Shown piece after piece: positions 8,184 through 15,654 of a DNA stretch of 41,919 nt. Under the pieces are notes generated by a model. That model was not told the origin of the DNA. It saw only the letters and a program-made list of their open reading frames with translations, and ran no database searches. Position 1 is the stretch's first letter. Each line of letters opens with the position of its first letter. The translations under genes and the position numbers were made by a program. The stretch covers positions 1 through 41,919 of the forward strand of contig CAJUTL010000024.1 in NCBI GenBank assembly GCA_910589395.1. The letters are read 5' to 3'. Source of the DNA: an uncultured Oscillospiraceae bacterium. Its GTDB lineage: Bacteria > Bacillota_A > Clostridia > Oscillospirales > Acutalibacteraceae.

Positions 8184-9119
8184 ATGAAATCTGCTGTTCG
8201 CTCATTGGGTGGAAAAAGAAAAAATCCGAATCGTGTGCCGGTGATTTTTTTGCTGGTCTGTACCATTCCCAGCCTTTTGTTAACATTATATTTCACGGTT
8301 TACCCGGCAATTCGGGCCTTTCTGCTTTCTTTTACAGATTCTACCATGCTCAGTATGAATCGTGTAAACTTTATCGGTTTGGAAAACTATTTTTACATGT
8401 TCAGTGATCAGCGGTTTTTGCAGGCGTTGGGAAATACGGCAAAGCTGCTTTTGGTCGTGCCGGTTTTTTCGTTATCGATCAGCCTGATTTTAGCGTTTAC
8501 TATAGTGCAGTGCAACTTGAAAGAAAAATCTCTGTATCGCACCTTGTTCTTTTTTCCGAGCATTCTGTCTCTTACAGTGGATGGCATCATTTGGGCGTTT
8601 GTTTTTCATCCCACGATGGGAATTCTGAACGGGTTCCTGAAGCAGATCGGATTAGAATCTCTGGCAAGACCCTGGACAGGGGATGCAAGCACAGCGCTCT
8701 GGTGCATTGCCATAACGCTGGTATGGCAGGCTGCCGGATATTACATGGTAATGCATATCGCGGCGATGGACGGAATCTCTGCTGAAATATATGAAGCGGC
8801 TACGATCGATGGGGCGGGAAGCGTTGCTAAATTTTTCCACATCACCCTTCCGCTTATCAAAAATATTATCGGCATTACCTATGTGCTTTCCCTATCCGGC
8901 ACGCTGTCTTTAAGCTATATTTTAGTGCGTGTCATGACAGGAGGAGGACCCAACGGAGCCTCCAGTGTCGTACTGGAGTACATTTACAATATGGGTATGA
9001 AGAACGGCTCGTTTGGGTATGCCATGGCACTTACTGTGGTTACCAGTATTTTTACAATAGGATTGTCCGTGATCTCACAGGTGCTGACCAATAAGAAATC
9101 GGAAGGGGAGGAAGCGTAA
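8184..9119 (+). CDS. Carbohydrate ABC transporter permease (MalF/LplB type)
   Basis: A 311-residue inner-membrane permease with six predicted helices: the first is about residues 20-45 (VIFLLVCTIPSLLLTLYF) and the last ends near 300. The EAA loop that docks the ATPase is present (EIYEAATIDGAGSVAKFF, about residues 202-219). The ATG follows an AAGGAG about 11 bases upstream. The stop overlaps the next permease start by one base (TAATG). It pairs with the MalG-type permease to form the translocation pore. No ATPase gene is in the cassette, so a shared MsmX-like ATPase encoded elsewhere is expected. Confidence 0.92.
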   Translation: MKSAVRSLGGKRKNPNRVPVIFLLVCTIPSLLLTLYFTVYPAIRAFLLSFTDSTMLSMNRVNFIGLENYFYMFSDQRFLQALGNTAKLLLVVPVFSLSISLILAFTIVQCNLKEKSLYRTLFFFPSILSLTVDGIIWAFVFHPTMGILNGFLKQIGLESLARPWTGDASTALWCIAITLVWQAAGYYMVMHIAAMDGISAEIYEAATIDGAGSVAKFFHITLPLIKNIIGITYVLSLSGTLSLSYILVRVMTGGGPNGASSVVLEYIYNMGMKNGSFGYAMALTVVTSIFTIGLSVISQVLTNKKSEGEEA

Positions 9120-9976
9120 TGCGGCCGAAGCTGGGCTTGAAAAAGAAGAGAAGCCATCTGACAAACGGCTTGATGCGTCTGTTTCTGATTGCTGTTGCCG
9201 TTGTGTTTTTGTACCCTCTTTTTTGGAATGTGTACTCCTCCTTCAAAACGAATGTAGAATTTTTGGGAGATCCCTTTGCGCTGCCTTCTTCTGTTCAATG
9301 GAGCAACTATGCCCGGGCGCTGGAGAAAACAAATATCGGTGGCAATTTTAAAAACTCGCTGTACGTTGTGCTGCTGTCTTTGGTGTTGATTGTAATTTTG
9401 GTTGTCCCCTGCTCCTATTGCCTGGCCAGATTTCGCTTTCTGGGACAAGGACTGATGCGAAATCTGTATATGGCTTTGATTTTTATTCAGGCCCCCTGTA
9501 TCATGATCCCACTATTTATGCAGCTGAGTGAATTGGGGTGGTTGAATAAGCTGACTCCCTTGAGCCTGCTTTATGCCGTAGGGCAAATTCCGTTTTCTGT
9601 ATTTCTGCTCAGCGGATTTATGAAAGGGATCCCACGGGAGTATGAAGAGGCGGCGATGATCGATGGATGCGGGTACTTTCGGATATTGCCACAAATTATT
9701 GTGCCGCTGGCAAAGCCCGGGATCGTAACAGTATTGATGCTGTCGGCAATGGGGATTTGGAACGAATATGTATTGGCCCTGGTATTGCTTACGGATCCTG
9801 CAAAGCAGACGGTGCCCGTTGGAGTATCTGTAATGTACGAAGTGCAGCGTTACGCGACAGATTGGGGAGCGTTGTTTGCGGCGCTGGTAATGGTGCTGAT
9901 CCCTACGGCGTTAGTTTATGCGTTCGGTCAAAAATACTTGATTGAAGGAATTAATGTAGGTGGTGTAAAAGGATGA
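9119..9976 (+). CDS. Carbohydrate ABC transporter permease (MalG type)
   Basis: A 285-residue permease with six predicted helices and the EAA motif REYEEAAMIDGCGYFRI. The C-terminus ends in FGQKYLIEGINVGGVKG, close to the usual MalG-family ending (QKYFVKGLTAGAVKG). Start overlaps the preceding permease by one base and its stop overlaps the next gene by four (ATGA), so the operon is tightly coupled. Partner of the upstream MalF-type permease. Confidence 0.93.
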   Translation: MRPKLGLKKKRSHLTNGLMRLFLIAVAVVFLYPLFWNVYSSFKTNVEFLGDPFALPSSVQWSNYARALEKTNIGGNFKNSLYVVLLSLVLIVILVVPCSYCLARFRFLGQGLMRNLYMALIFIQAPCIMIPLFMQLSELGWLNKLTPLSLLYAVGQIPFSVFLLSGFMKGIPREYEEAAMIDGCGYFRILPQIIVPLAKPGIVTVLMLSAMGIWNEYVLALVLLTDPAKQTVPVGVSVMYEVQRYATDWGALFAALVMVLIPTALVYAFGQKYLIEGINVGGVKG

Positions 9977-11805
9977 AACAACAAGATTCAATTTTTGAAG
10001 TGAAGCCGGGAAAAGAATTTGCGGATATGGGGAAGCGCCCAAGGCCAGAGCACCCCAGGCCTCAGCTGATGCGCGATTCCTGGGAATCGCTGAACGGAAT
10101 ATGGGAGTTTGCCTTTGACTTCTCAAACAGCGGTATCGAAAACGGATTTCCGGAAACGGAAGAAGCTCCTCTGCGGATCATAGTACCGTTTTGTCCGGAA
10201 AGCCCTCTTTCGGGTATCGGCTATACTGATTTTATTCCTGCCGTCTGGTATCGCCGCAGCTTTCAGATCACACCTGAAAAAATCAGAGGGTGTATTTTGC
10301 TGCATTTTGGAGCGGTGGATTATGAATGCAGCGTATGGATAAACGGAAAATCGGCCGGAACCCACAAAGGCGGGTATACCTCCTTCAGCTTTGATATCAG
10401 CGAGCTTGTGACAGAAGGCGAAAATACGGTTGTGGTATATGCGGAAGACGACATTCAAAGCGGAAAGCAGTGCAGCGGAAAACAGAGCGCCCAGCGCGAT
10501 TCTTATGGTTGCTATTACACGCGCACAACAGGTATTTGGCAAAGCGTGTGGCTGGAATATCTACCCCACGCCTATATTAAGGCTCTCCGCATGACGCCGG
10601 ACGCCTTTAACGGAAGTATCGAAATAGAAGCGGAGCTTGTACAGGGCGCCGGAGCAGAGCTGACCCTCACGATACTGGAAAACGGCGGAATAACAGCGCA
10701 GAAAAAGGTTTGCTGCACAGAGCGCCTTGCCGCATGCAGATTTGATTTGGCGTCGCCGCATTTATGGAGCCCGTCCGACCCGTATCTGTACGATGTAAAA
10801 GCGGTGCTGCGGCAAGGCGAGAGCGTGGATACGGCATATAGCTATTTTGGCCTTCGAACGGTGGAGTGCCATGACCACAAATTCTATTTGAACGGAAAGC
10901 CCATTTTCCAACGCCTGGTTTTGGATCAGGGCTTTTACCCGGATGGCATTTATACAGCGCCCAGTGACGATGCGCTTATACAGGATATCAAATTGGCTAA
11001 AAGGCTTGGTTTCAACGGGGCGCGGCTGCATGAAAAAGTATTTGAGGAACGTTACCTCTATCATGCGGATCGGCTGGGATATATGGTGTGGGGCGAATAT
11101 GCCAGTTGGGGGTTGGATATCACGGAGGCGGAGGGGCTTGAGATATTTCTTCCGGAATGGTTGGAGGTGGTTATGAGAGACTATAGCCATCCCTCGATTA
11201 TCGGTTGGTGTCCCTTTAACGAAACAGACGAGCTCCCGGCCTGTGCGGCTGGAAATGCTCCGGATCAGGAAATTGTGCGCACGGTATATCAGGTTACCAA
11301 GGCGGTAGATCCAACCCGCCCGGTAATCGATACTAGTGGGTATTGCCACACAGCTACAGATATCTATGATCTGCATGACTACGAGCAGGAGCCGGCGGTA
11401 TTTCAAAACCGTTATGGAAAGCTGGAAGCAGGAGGGGAAAGCTACGACGAAAAAGGGGACCGCCAGAGGTACGATGGAAGCTCCCCTCTGCTGATGAGCG
11501 AGTTTGGGGGTACCTTTTGGTCTTCCGATCCTTCTGTTATGGAAGAACTGCAGCCAGAGGGAGGATGGTTAAAATGGGAAAAACCGCAAAGCGAGAAAGA
11601 AGTGTGCAGACGCATTGTGGGGTTGAGCAAGGTGCTTCTGTCCGGCAAGGCTTTCTGCGGCTTTTGCTACACCCAGCTTACAGACGTTGAGCAGGAGTTT
11701 AACGGTCTGTATACTTATGAAAGAAATAAGAAATTTTCAGATGCCGTATATGAAGAAATTCGCGGAACAAATTTGCGGATCGCGGCTGTGGAAGAAGGCG
11801 ATTAG
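9973..11805 (+). CDS. Glycoside hydrolase family 2 protein
   Basis: A 610-residue exo-glycosidase of the beta-galactosidase/beta-glucuronidase family. The N-terminal jelly-roll sugar-binding domain (about 1-190; GIWEFAFDF, AVWYRRSF, GAVDYECSVWINGK) is followed by an immunoglobulin-like domain (about 190-290) and a TIM barrel. The catalytic acid/base is in WCPFNETDE (Glu417) and the nucleophile in LLMSEFGG (Glu510). It has no signal peptide, so it should act in the cytosol on glycosides imported by the upstream ABC system. It resembles the shorter three-domain GH2 enzymes without extra C-terminal domains. Substrate is not assignable by eye. Confidence 0.92.
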   Translation: MKQQDSIFEVKPGKEFADMGKRPRPEHPRPQLMRDSWESLNGIWEFAFDFSNSGIENGFPETEEAPLRIIVPFCPESPLSGIGYTDFIPAVWYRRSFQITPEKIRGCILLHFGAVDYECSVWINGKSAGTHKGGYTSFSFDISELVTEGENTVVVYAEDDIQSGKQCSGKQSAQRDSYGCYYTRTTGIWQSVWLEYLPHAYIKALRMTPDAFNGSIEIEAELVQGAGAELTLTILENGGITAQKKVCCTERLAACRFDLASPHLWSPSDPYLYDVKAVLRQGESVDTAYSYFGLRTVECHDHKFYLNGKPIFQRLVLDQGFYPDGIYTAPSDDALIQDIKLAKRLGFNGARLHEKVFEERYLYHADRLGYMVWGEYASWGLDITEAEGLEIFLPEWLEVVMRDYSHPSIIGWCPFNETDELPACAAGNAPDQEIVRTVYQVTKAVDPTRPVIDTSGYCHTATDIYDLHDYEQEPAVFQNRYGKLEAGGESYDEKGDRQRYDGSSPLLMSEFGGTFWSSDPSVMEELQPEGGWLKWEKPQSEKEVCRRIVGLSKVLLSGKAFCGFCYTQLTDVEQEFNGLYTYERNKKFSDAVYEEIRGTNLRIAAVEEGD

Positions 11806-11831
11806 CGTTTTCAAAACAGCAGGATGCCTTT

Positions 11832-11860
11832 CGTACGGAGCTGCTGTACGTCGATTTTTG
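11832..11860 (+). terminator. Possible terminator after the GH2 gene
   Basis: Short stem CGTAC (11832-11836)/GTACG (11846-11850), then TCGATTTTT. An overlapping CAGCAG/CTGCTG pairing is also possible. Weak but well placed. Confidence 0.35.
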
Positions 11861-11873
11861 TAGCCTCTAGCCA

Positions 11874-12032
11874 GCCACCAGACGTTATTTCACAGAAGCC
11901 GGGCTGGAGATCTTTTTTGATACCCGGGATCTTCACGAAGAACACGATCCGGAAAATATCCTGACCGAGCACGAGCTTCTGTTTACGGAGCAGGGAATCA
12001 AAACCAAGGCCTTACGGGCCAGGAAAAAGTAA
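11874..12032 (+). pseudogene. Decayed 3' fragment of a second trmB
   Basis: Fifty-two codons plus the stop are homologous to the end of trmB at 2905-3063: by hand alignment about 129 of 159 bases (81%) and 43 of 52 residues match without a gap. The frame is intact to TAA (ending IKTKALRARKK), but a TAG lies two codons before the homology and no start codon or ribosome site exists. The homology fades at about 11865. The full trmB and this remnant bracket the whole two-component/ABC/GH2 cassette. The level of divergence suggests two different ancestral trmB genes and not a recent copy. Confidence 0.85.
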
Positions 12033-12058
12033 AAAAGCGCCCCGGCGGGGCGCTTTTT
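12032..12058 (+). terminator. Rho-independent terminator after the trmB remnant
   Basis: Perfect 7-bp GC stem GCGCCCC (12037-12043)/GGGGCGC (12047-12053) with an A-tract before and TTTTT after. It can act in both directions and also serves the converging DUF2461 gene. It was probably the terminator of the original trmB. Confidence 0.85.
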
Positions 12059-12075
12059 CCATGTGATATAATTTT

Positions 12076-12759
12076 TTATCGTCTCGGCATTTCAAAATTT
12101 GTCAAAGCCAGGTTTAAGTAGTCGTTGAAAGGCTTCATGGCTTCAAAAACACCGGCGGCGCGGTGTATGAACTGCTTTGTGCCCCGCAGCTCCTCGTCCT
12201 TCAGAATATATTCCAAATACCAGCTTTTGAATTTCAAAAATTCTGCCTGGGGGTGTTCCTGATCGTATTCCTTGGGAACATTTTTCAGGGCGGTTCCCCG
12301 CACGGTAAAGAGGCGTTGGAATTCCGGCGCGTGAATGATTTTTTCCCACTCCTCCGGGTGCGCGGCAAGATAAGAACGCACCATGTCCGTGGCGTCCTTG
12401 AACATGTCCGCAAACAGGCCTCCGCCTAAAAACGACTGATCTCCGGGTTTTATCATCAGGTAGTAGCCTACCGGGACCGGCAGCTTTCCCCGGGAAGAAA
12501 TATGGGCGCGAAAAGCAGGGAGATACGGTGATTTGTCGTGGCTGAAGCGGGTATCGCGCATCAGCTTAAAGGTAAGTTCCTTCGGCGTGTTATGCAGAAC
12601 GCTGCTGTCAAACGCGCCGATTTCCGCAATCAGCTCTCCCAGCAGCTCTTCAAAAGCCGCACAGGCTTCCTGATACTCTTTTTTGTGGGCGTGAAACCAA
12701 TCCCGGTCATTGTGGCTTTCCAGCTGCCGCAGATAATTTAGGATCATCTCTAATTCCAT
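12076..12759 (-). CDS. DUF2461 family protein
   Basis: A 227-residue protein of the TIGR02453/DUF2461 family, whose biochemical role is not established. Recognisable family features are the N-terminal LNYLRQLESHNDRDWFHAHK, the central LTFKLMRDTRFSHDKSPY and the YYLMIKPGDQSFLGGGLF segment. The start has a strong AAAGGAGG site. It lies 17 bases downstream of the sigma-factor gene on the same strand and is probably in its operon. Members are scattered across bacteria and some fungi. Confidence 0.85.
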   Translation of the reverse strand: MELEMILNYLRQLESHNDRDWFHAHKKEYQEACAAFEELLGELIAEIGAFDSSVLHNTPKELTFKLMRDTRFSHDKSPYLPAFRAHISSRGKLPVPVGYYLMIKPGDQSFLGGGLFADMFKDATDMVRSYLAAHPEEWEKIIHAPEFQRLFTVRGTALKNVPKEYDQEHPQAEFLKFKSWYLEYILKDEELRGTKQFIHRAAGVFEAMKPFNDYLNLALTNFEMPRR

Positions 12760-12776
12760 TTTTAGGGTTCCTCCTT

Positions 12777-13628
12777 TTATGAATTCTTAACCACGGAAAG
12801 CTGCGGGGAATCCAAAAATTCCCGAATGAGCTGCCGGGCGCGTTCGCTGGATTGATAGGGCTTACAGAAGGCAAAGTATTGAGAGAGGTCGTCGATTTCC
12901 TCCATAGCCTCTTTTACATGGAGCATGGTTTGCCACGGAATTTCCCCGGCATTGGTGTATTCCAGCCGCGTGGGATCCAACCTGTGATTTTGAATGGCAT
13001 AATTGAGCCTTTCCTTGCATCTGCATTTTCCACAGCCGTATTCTCCGCAGTACTGCTGAAGAAAATCCGCCATTTTTCTGCGGATCCTGGAAAGCCGCTG
13101 CCGGTAAGTCTCCGGGGTGATCCCCAAAATTTCTCCGGCAGCCCGGCTATCCGCCTGAAACATGGTGCCCAGAATGAAAATGCACCGGCTTTCTGGATCC
13201 AGGCATTGCAGCATGACATTGGTGCAGGAAAGCTTCAGCTCTTCTGCCAAAAGCCCTTTTTCCACATTCTGTGTCAGGTCTGGAATATCCCAGGATCTTC
13301 CATTTTCAATATCGTCTCCGTAATATTCAAAGCTCAAAGGGCGTTGGGCGAACATGTGCTTTTTATAATTTGTGAGATGGTTGACAGCAATGCGGAACAG
13401 CCAGGTGGAAAAGGCGCTTTCTCCCCGGAAGGAAGATAGATGTGTGAGCATCTTCAGCAGAATATCCTGTGTGGCGTCCTCCGCGTCCACAAAGGTGCCC
13501 AGCATGCGAAGGGATAAATTGAACACAGTATCCCGCACGCTTTCCAAAAGAGCCTCCAGAGCGGCTTTGTCGCCTGCGGTGGCTTTGCTGACAAGCTCCG
13601 CCAGTTTTTCTTGTGACAGTTGGTTCAT
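12777..13628 (-). CDS. ECF-type sigma factor with Cys-rich C-terminal extension
   Basis: A 283-residue sigma-70 family factor. Region 2 (about 25-100) has FVDAEDATQDILLKML and FSTWLFRIAVN; region 4 (about 130-185) has SRAAGEILGITPETYRQRLSRIRRKM. About 95 residues follow, beginning CGEYGCGKCRCKERL with five Cys, and continuing with a helical segment. As I recall, this extension (CG...CRCxxRV...AI..GxxDPxxL) marks one known group of ECF factors. The ATG at 13628 is 11 bases from AGGAGG; the upstream GTG at 13637 is too close. No anti-sigma gene is adjacent, so the tail may itself control activity. The target regulon is unknown. Confidence 0.85.
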   Translation of the reverse strand: MNQLSQEKLAELVSKATAGDKAALEALLESVRDTVFNLSLRMLGTFVDAEDATQDILLKMLTHLSSFRGESAFSTWLFRIAVNHLTNYKKHMFAQRPLSFEYYGDDIENGRSWDIPDLTQNVEKGLLAEELKLSCTNVMLQCLDPESRCIFILGTMFQADSRAAGEILGITPETYRQRLSRIRRKMADFLQQYCGEYGCGKCRCKERLNYAIQNHRLDPTRLEYTNAGEIPWQTMLHVKEAMEEIDDLSQYFAFCKPYQSSERARQLIREFLDSPQLSVVKNS

Positions 13629-13762
13629 TTTTTCCACAGCCTCCTGTTTGTTTGATCACGCCCCGGCAATTACAGAGCGCTTTTATAACACTTCTCTATT
13701 TTATTTAGAGCGAGTTTTTTCGCCTGTGTGACAGCTTTCTACAAAAATTTTTCTTTTTTTAC

Positions 13763-13810
13763 CAAAAAAAGCCCAGGCCGCTTTCTGATGGAAAAACGCC
13801 CTGGACTTTG
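13763..13810 (-). terminator. Terminator after the small Cys protein gene
   Basis: On the minus strand a stem AGTCCAGG/CCTGGGCT (one G-U pair) with a 20-base loop is followed by seven T. It lies directly after the stop of the minus-strand gene ending at 13816. Confidence 0.7.
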
Positions 13811-13815
13811 TTTTG

Positions 13816-14043
13816 TCACAACTTGAAATCCTCTTCGTCATAAGAACCGGAGTGAAGGGGGGGCGCGCAACGTGGCTCCCGCATCAAAGGATCGTATTCA
13901 TATTTTTTGCACTTGCCGTTTTTCAACGTCAGCCGAAGCGTGCACAAAGGCGCCTCCCCATGCTTTGCGCCGTTGTGCAGACAATAAGAGCAGCTGAGCT
14001 CCACCCCAGCCCCAAATAAACTCTTTTTCCTTTTCCAAAACAT
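13816..14043 (-). CDS. Small Cys-containing hypothetical protein
   Basis: A 75-residue protein beginning MFWKRKKSLFGAG. It has four Cys, two as CSYC near residue 20, one in LCTLRL, and one near the end in REPRCAPP; the centre has KCKKYEYDPL (a fifth Cys). The spacing suggests a small metal-binding fold, but no family function is known to me. Start at 14043 is supported by GGGGAG six bases upstream. It lies 69 bases downstream of ylbJ on the same strand and may be read with it. The C-terminus is acidic and probably unstructured. Confidence 0.65.
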   Translation of the reverse strand: MFWKRKKSLFGAGVELSCSYCLHNGAKHGEAPLCTLRLTLKNGKCKKYEYDPLMREPRCAPPLHSGSYDEEDFKL

Positions 14044-14112
14044 AATATCTCCCCACAAAAAATCTAGCATCTAGCGTCTAGTATACCATAGCTCCGTCTC
14101 CGGCGCAATCCG

Positions 14113-15276
14113 TCAACCACTTTTTTCCTCCTGGGTGGAGATCAACAAAAACGCAAGGCACATCAGGAAAAGGGAAAGGCCGCCTGCCAGGGTACCGGAC
14201 AAGGCTGTAACGCTCTGCACTGCCCCCACTGGGGCCAAAGCCTCCACTGAGCTGCCCGGAATCAGTTTTACCAGTAAAAGATAAAGAGAGGCGGCGATCC
14301 CGCCGTGAAGAAAGCGGTAACAATAGAATTTCCACTTTTTTGCAGGGAATGCGGTGAAAAAGGAAAATACCTGCAAATGAACACAGAGCCCGCCGAAAGC
14401 CAGCCCGAAAGCAAAAAACTGAGGCCCTGTCCGCAGGGATGAAGCCGCCCCGACCCCTTCGGTCACTTCGATGAGAAAGGAGAGAAGCGCGGCGGCTTCC
14501 ATGGGTGTGAACAACTTAAGGGCTGCCAGCATACGGCTGAGAAGCTGATAGAGCCCACAGCCGTGAAGAAGTGTGGTCAGCCCGGAAAACAGCACGATAC
14601 AGGCACACATCTTCAAAACGGCGGAGGCGGCGTCAAAGGCGGAACGGGTCACCGCGCCGCCGTGAAGGGGGGCGGGGGCCATGGATTCTCTGGGGGGAAC
14701 CGGGGTCCCGAGGCCCGAAAGGATCCCCAAAAGGATCCCGGCGGCGGTCACTGAGAAAAACAGCAGCCAGCCGGTACGGAAGCTGCCCAGGACCGTGCCG
14801 CCTAAAAAGGTAACCACAAAGGCGATCCCTGGGTTCACGCAGAACAGCATCATGCGCCCGGCCTGTTCCTTTGTGAGCTTTCCCTGCTCCAGCAGCAGAG
14901 AGGCCCCTTTTGCCCCGGCGGGATATCCGCCGAGAAAGCTCAGTAAGATCGGAACGGCGCAGGAGGCGGGCAGCCGGAAAACATAGCGGGAAAGAAAGCT
15001 CAGCGCACCGCCCAAATGCTCTCCCGCCCCGGAATTGACGGCGAAGCTGGTCAACGCCATAAAAGGGAAGAGCGAAGGTGTAAGCACGGTGAGGCAGTAA
15101 AGAATACTGTTCTTCACGCTCTGCTGTACCTCTCTGGGAAAGGCCAGCAAAGCGGCGGTCAGGCAGAGAAGGGCAAGGGCGGAAAATTTGGCGGAAAGCC
15201 ATTGGCTTTTTTGCCCCTGAATTTTTTTCCACCATAGCCCGTCGGCACGGTTACAAAAGGCAGTTTTCAGATCCAT
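14113..15276 (-). CDS. ylbJ: Sporulation integral membrane protein YlbJ
   Basis: A 387-residue polytopic membrane protein. The nucleoside-recognition (GATE) type signature is in LLSFLGGYPAGAKGASLLLEQG and the second FCVNPGIAFVVTFLG. About eight to ten hydrophobic helices are visible. In Bacillus, ylbJ is a sigma-E gene needed for the spore cortex. The start at 15276 follows GGAGGGATC. Extra residues at the N-terminus before the first helix are Trp/Lys-rich. It is divergent from yqfC, another sigma-E-type sporulation gene, with 88 bp between them, so the gap should hold mother-cell promoters. Confidence 0.85.
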   Translation of the reverse strand: MDLKTAFCNRADGLWWKKIQGQKSQWLSAKFSALALLCLTAALLAFPREVQQSVKNSILYCLTVLTPSLFPFMALTSFAVNSGAGEHLGGALSFLSRYVFRLPASCAVPILLSFLGGYPAGAKGASLLLEQGKLTKEQAGRMMLFCVNPGIAFVVTFLGGTVLGSFRTGWLLFFSVTAAGILLGILSGLGTPVPPRESMAPAPLHGGAVTRSAFDAASAVLKMCACIVLFSGLTTLLHGCGLYQLLSRMLAALKLFTPMEAAALLSFLIEVTEGVGAASSLRTGPQFFAFGLAFGGLCVHLQVFSFFTAFPAKKWKFYCYRFLHGGIAASLYLLLVKLIPGSSVEALAPVGAVQSVTALSGTLAGGLSLFLMCLAFLLISTQEEKSG

Positions 15277-15301
15277 TGCGAGATCCCTCCTTCTCTGCAA
15301 G

Positions 15302-15328
15302 GAATATGAAGCTGTACCGTTATACATT
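15302..15328 (+). promoter_or_regulatory. Possible sigma-E-like promoter for yqfC
   Basis: GAATATG (15302-15308) and TATACATT (15321-15328) resemble the Bacillus sigma-E elements KMATATT and CATACAHT, but the spacer is 12 bases, one or two shorter than usual. The context (between ylbJ and yqfC) supports it more than the sequence. Confidence 0.3.
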
Positions 15329-15370
15329 CAGAAAGCGGCACATAATATTTTTGAAAAGGGAGGGATGGCG

Positions 15371-15595
15371 GTGGAGCAAAAGGGAAGGGGAAGCTCGGTG
15401 ATCGAGCTGACCGGAAATAGGTCTGCCGTGGTGGACGGCTGCGATGGCATCGTGGATTATGACAAGGAAAAGGTGATCCTTCGCACAGGAAGGCTGACGG
15501 TGCGTTTTTCAGGCAGAAATCTCAGGCTGAAGCGGCTGACGGAAAGCTCCGCCGTGGTAGAGGGCTTTATCAGCAGTGTGGAATACAGCTATTAA
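15371..15595 (+). CDS. yqfC: Sporulation protein YqfC
   Basis: A 74-residue protein of the YqfC family (DUF1429), a small mother-cell sporulation protein. The recognisable core is VIELTGNRSAVVDGC followed by RTGRLTVRFSGRNLRLKRLT and VVEGFISSVEYSY. I prefer the GTG at 15371: the GGGAGGG site directly abuts the ATG at 15365 but is properly spaced for the GTG. It is followed after 59 bases by yqfD, as in Bacillus, and both are expected to be transcribed late in sporulation. Confidence 0.85.
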   Translation: MEQKGRGSSVIELTGNRSAVVDGCDGIVDYDKEKVILRTGRLTVRFSGRNLRLKRLTESSAVVEGFISSVEYSY

Positions 15596-15654
15596 AGTGG
15601 AATGGCTTATAGCCAAACGTGCCTTGCAGGCACTGGAAAGGGGAATGCGGAGCG

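Noticed and set aside
10762..11406. 214-residue frame opposite the GH2 gene
   Set aside because: Antisense to the catalytic domain; no motif or translation signal.
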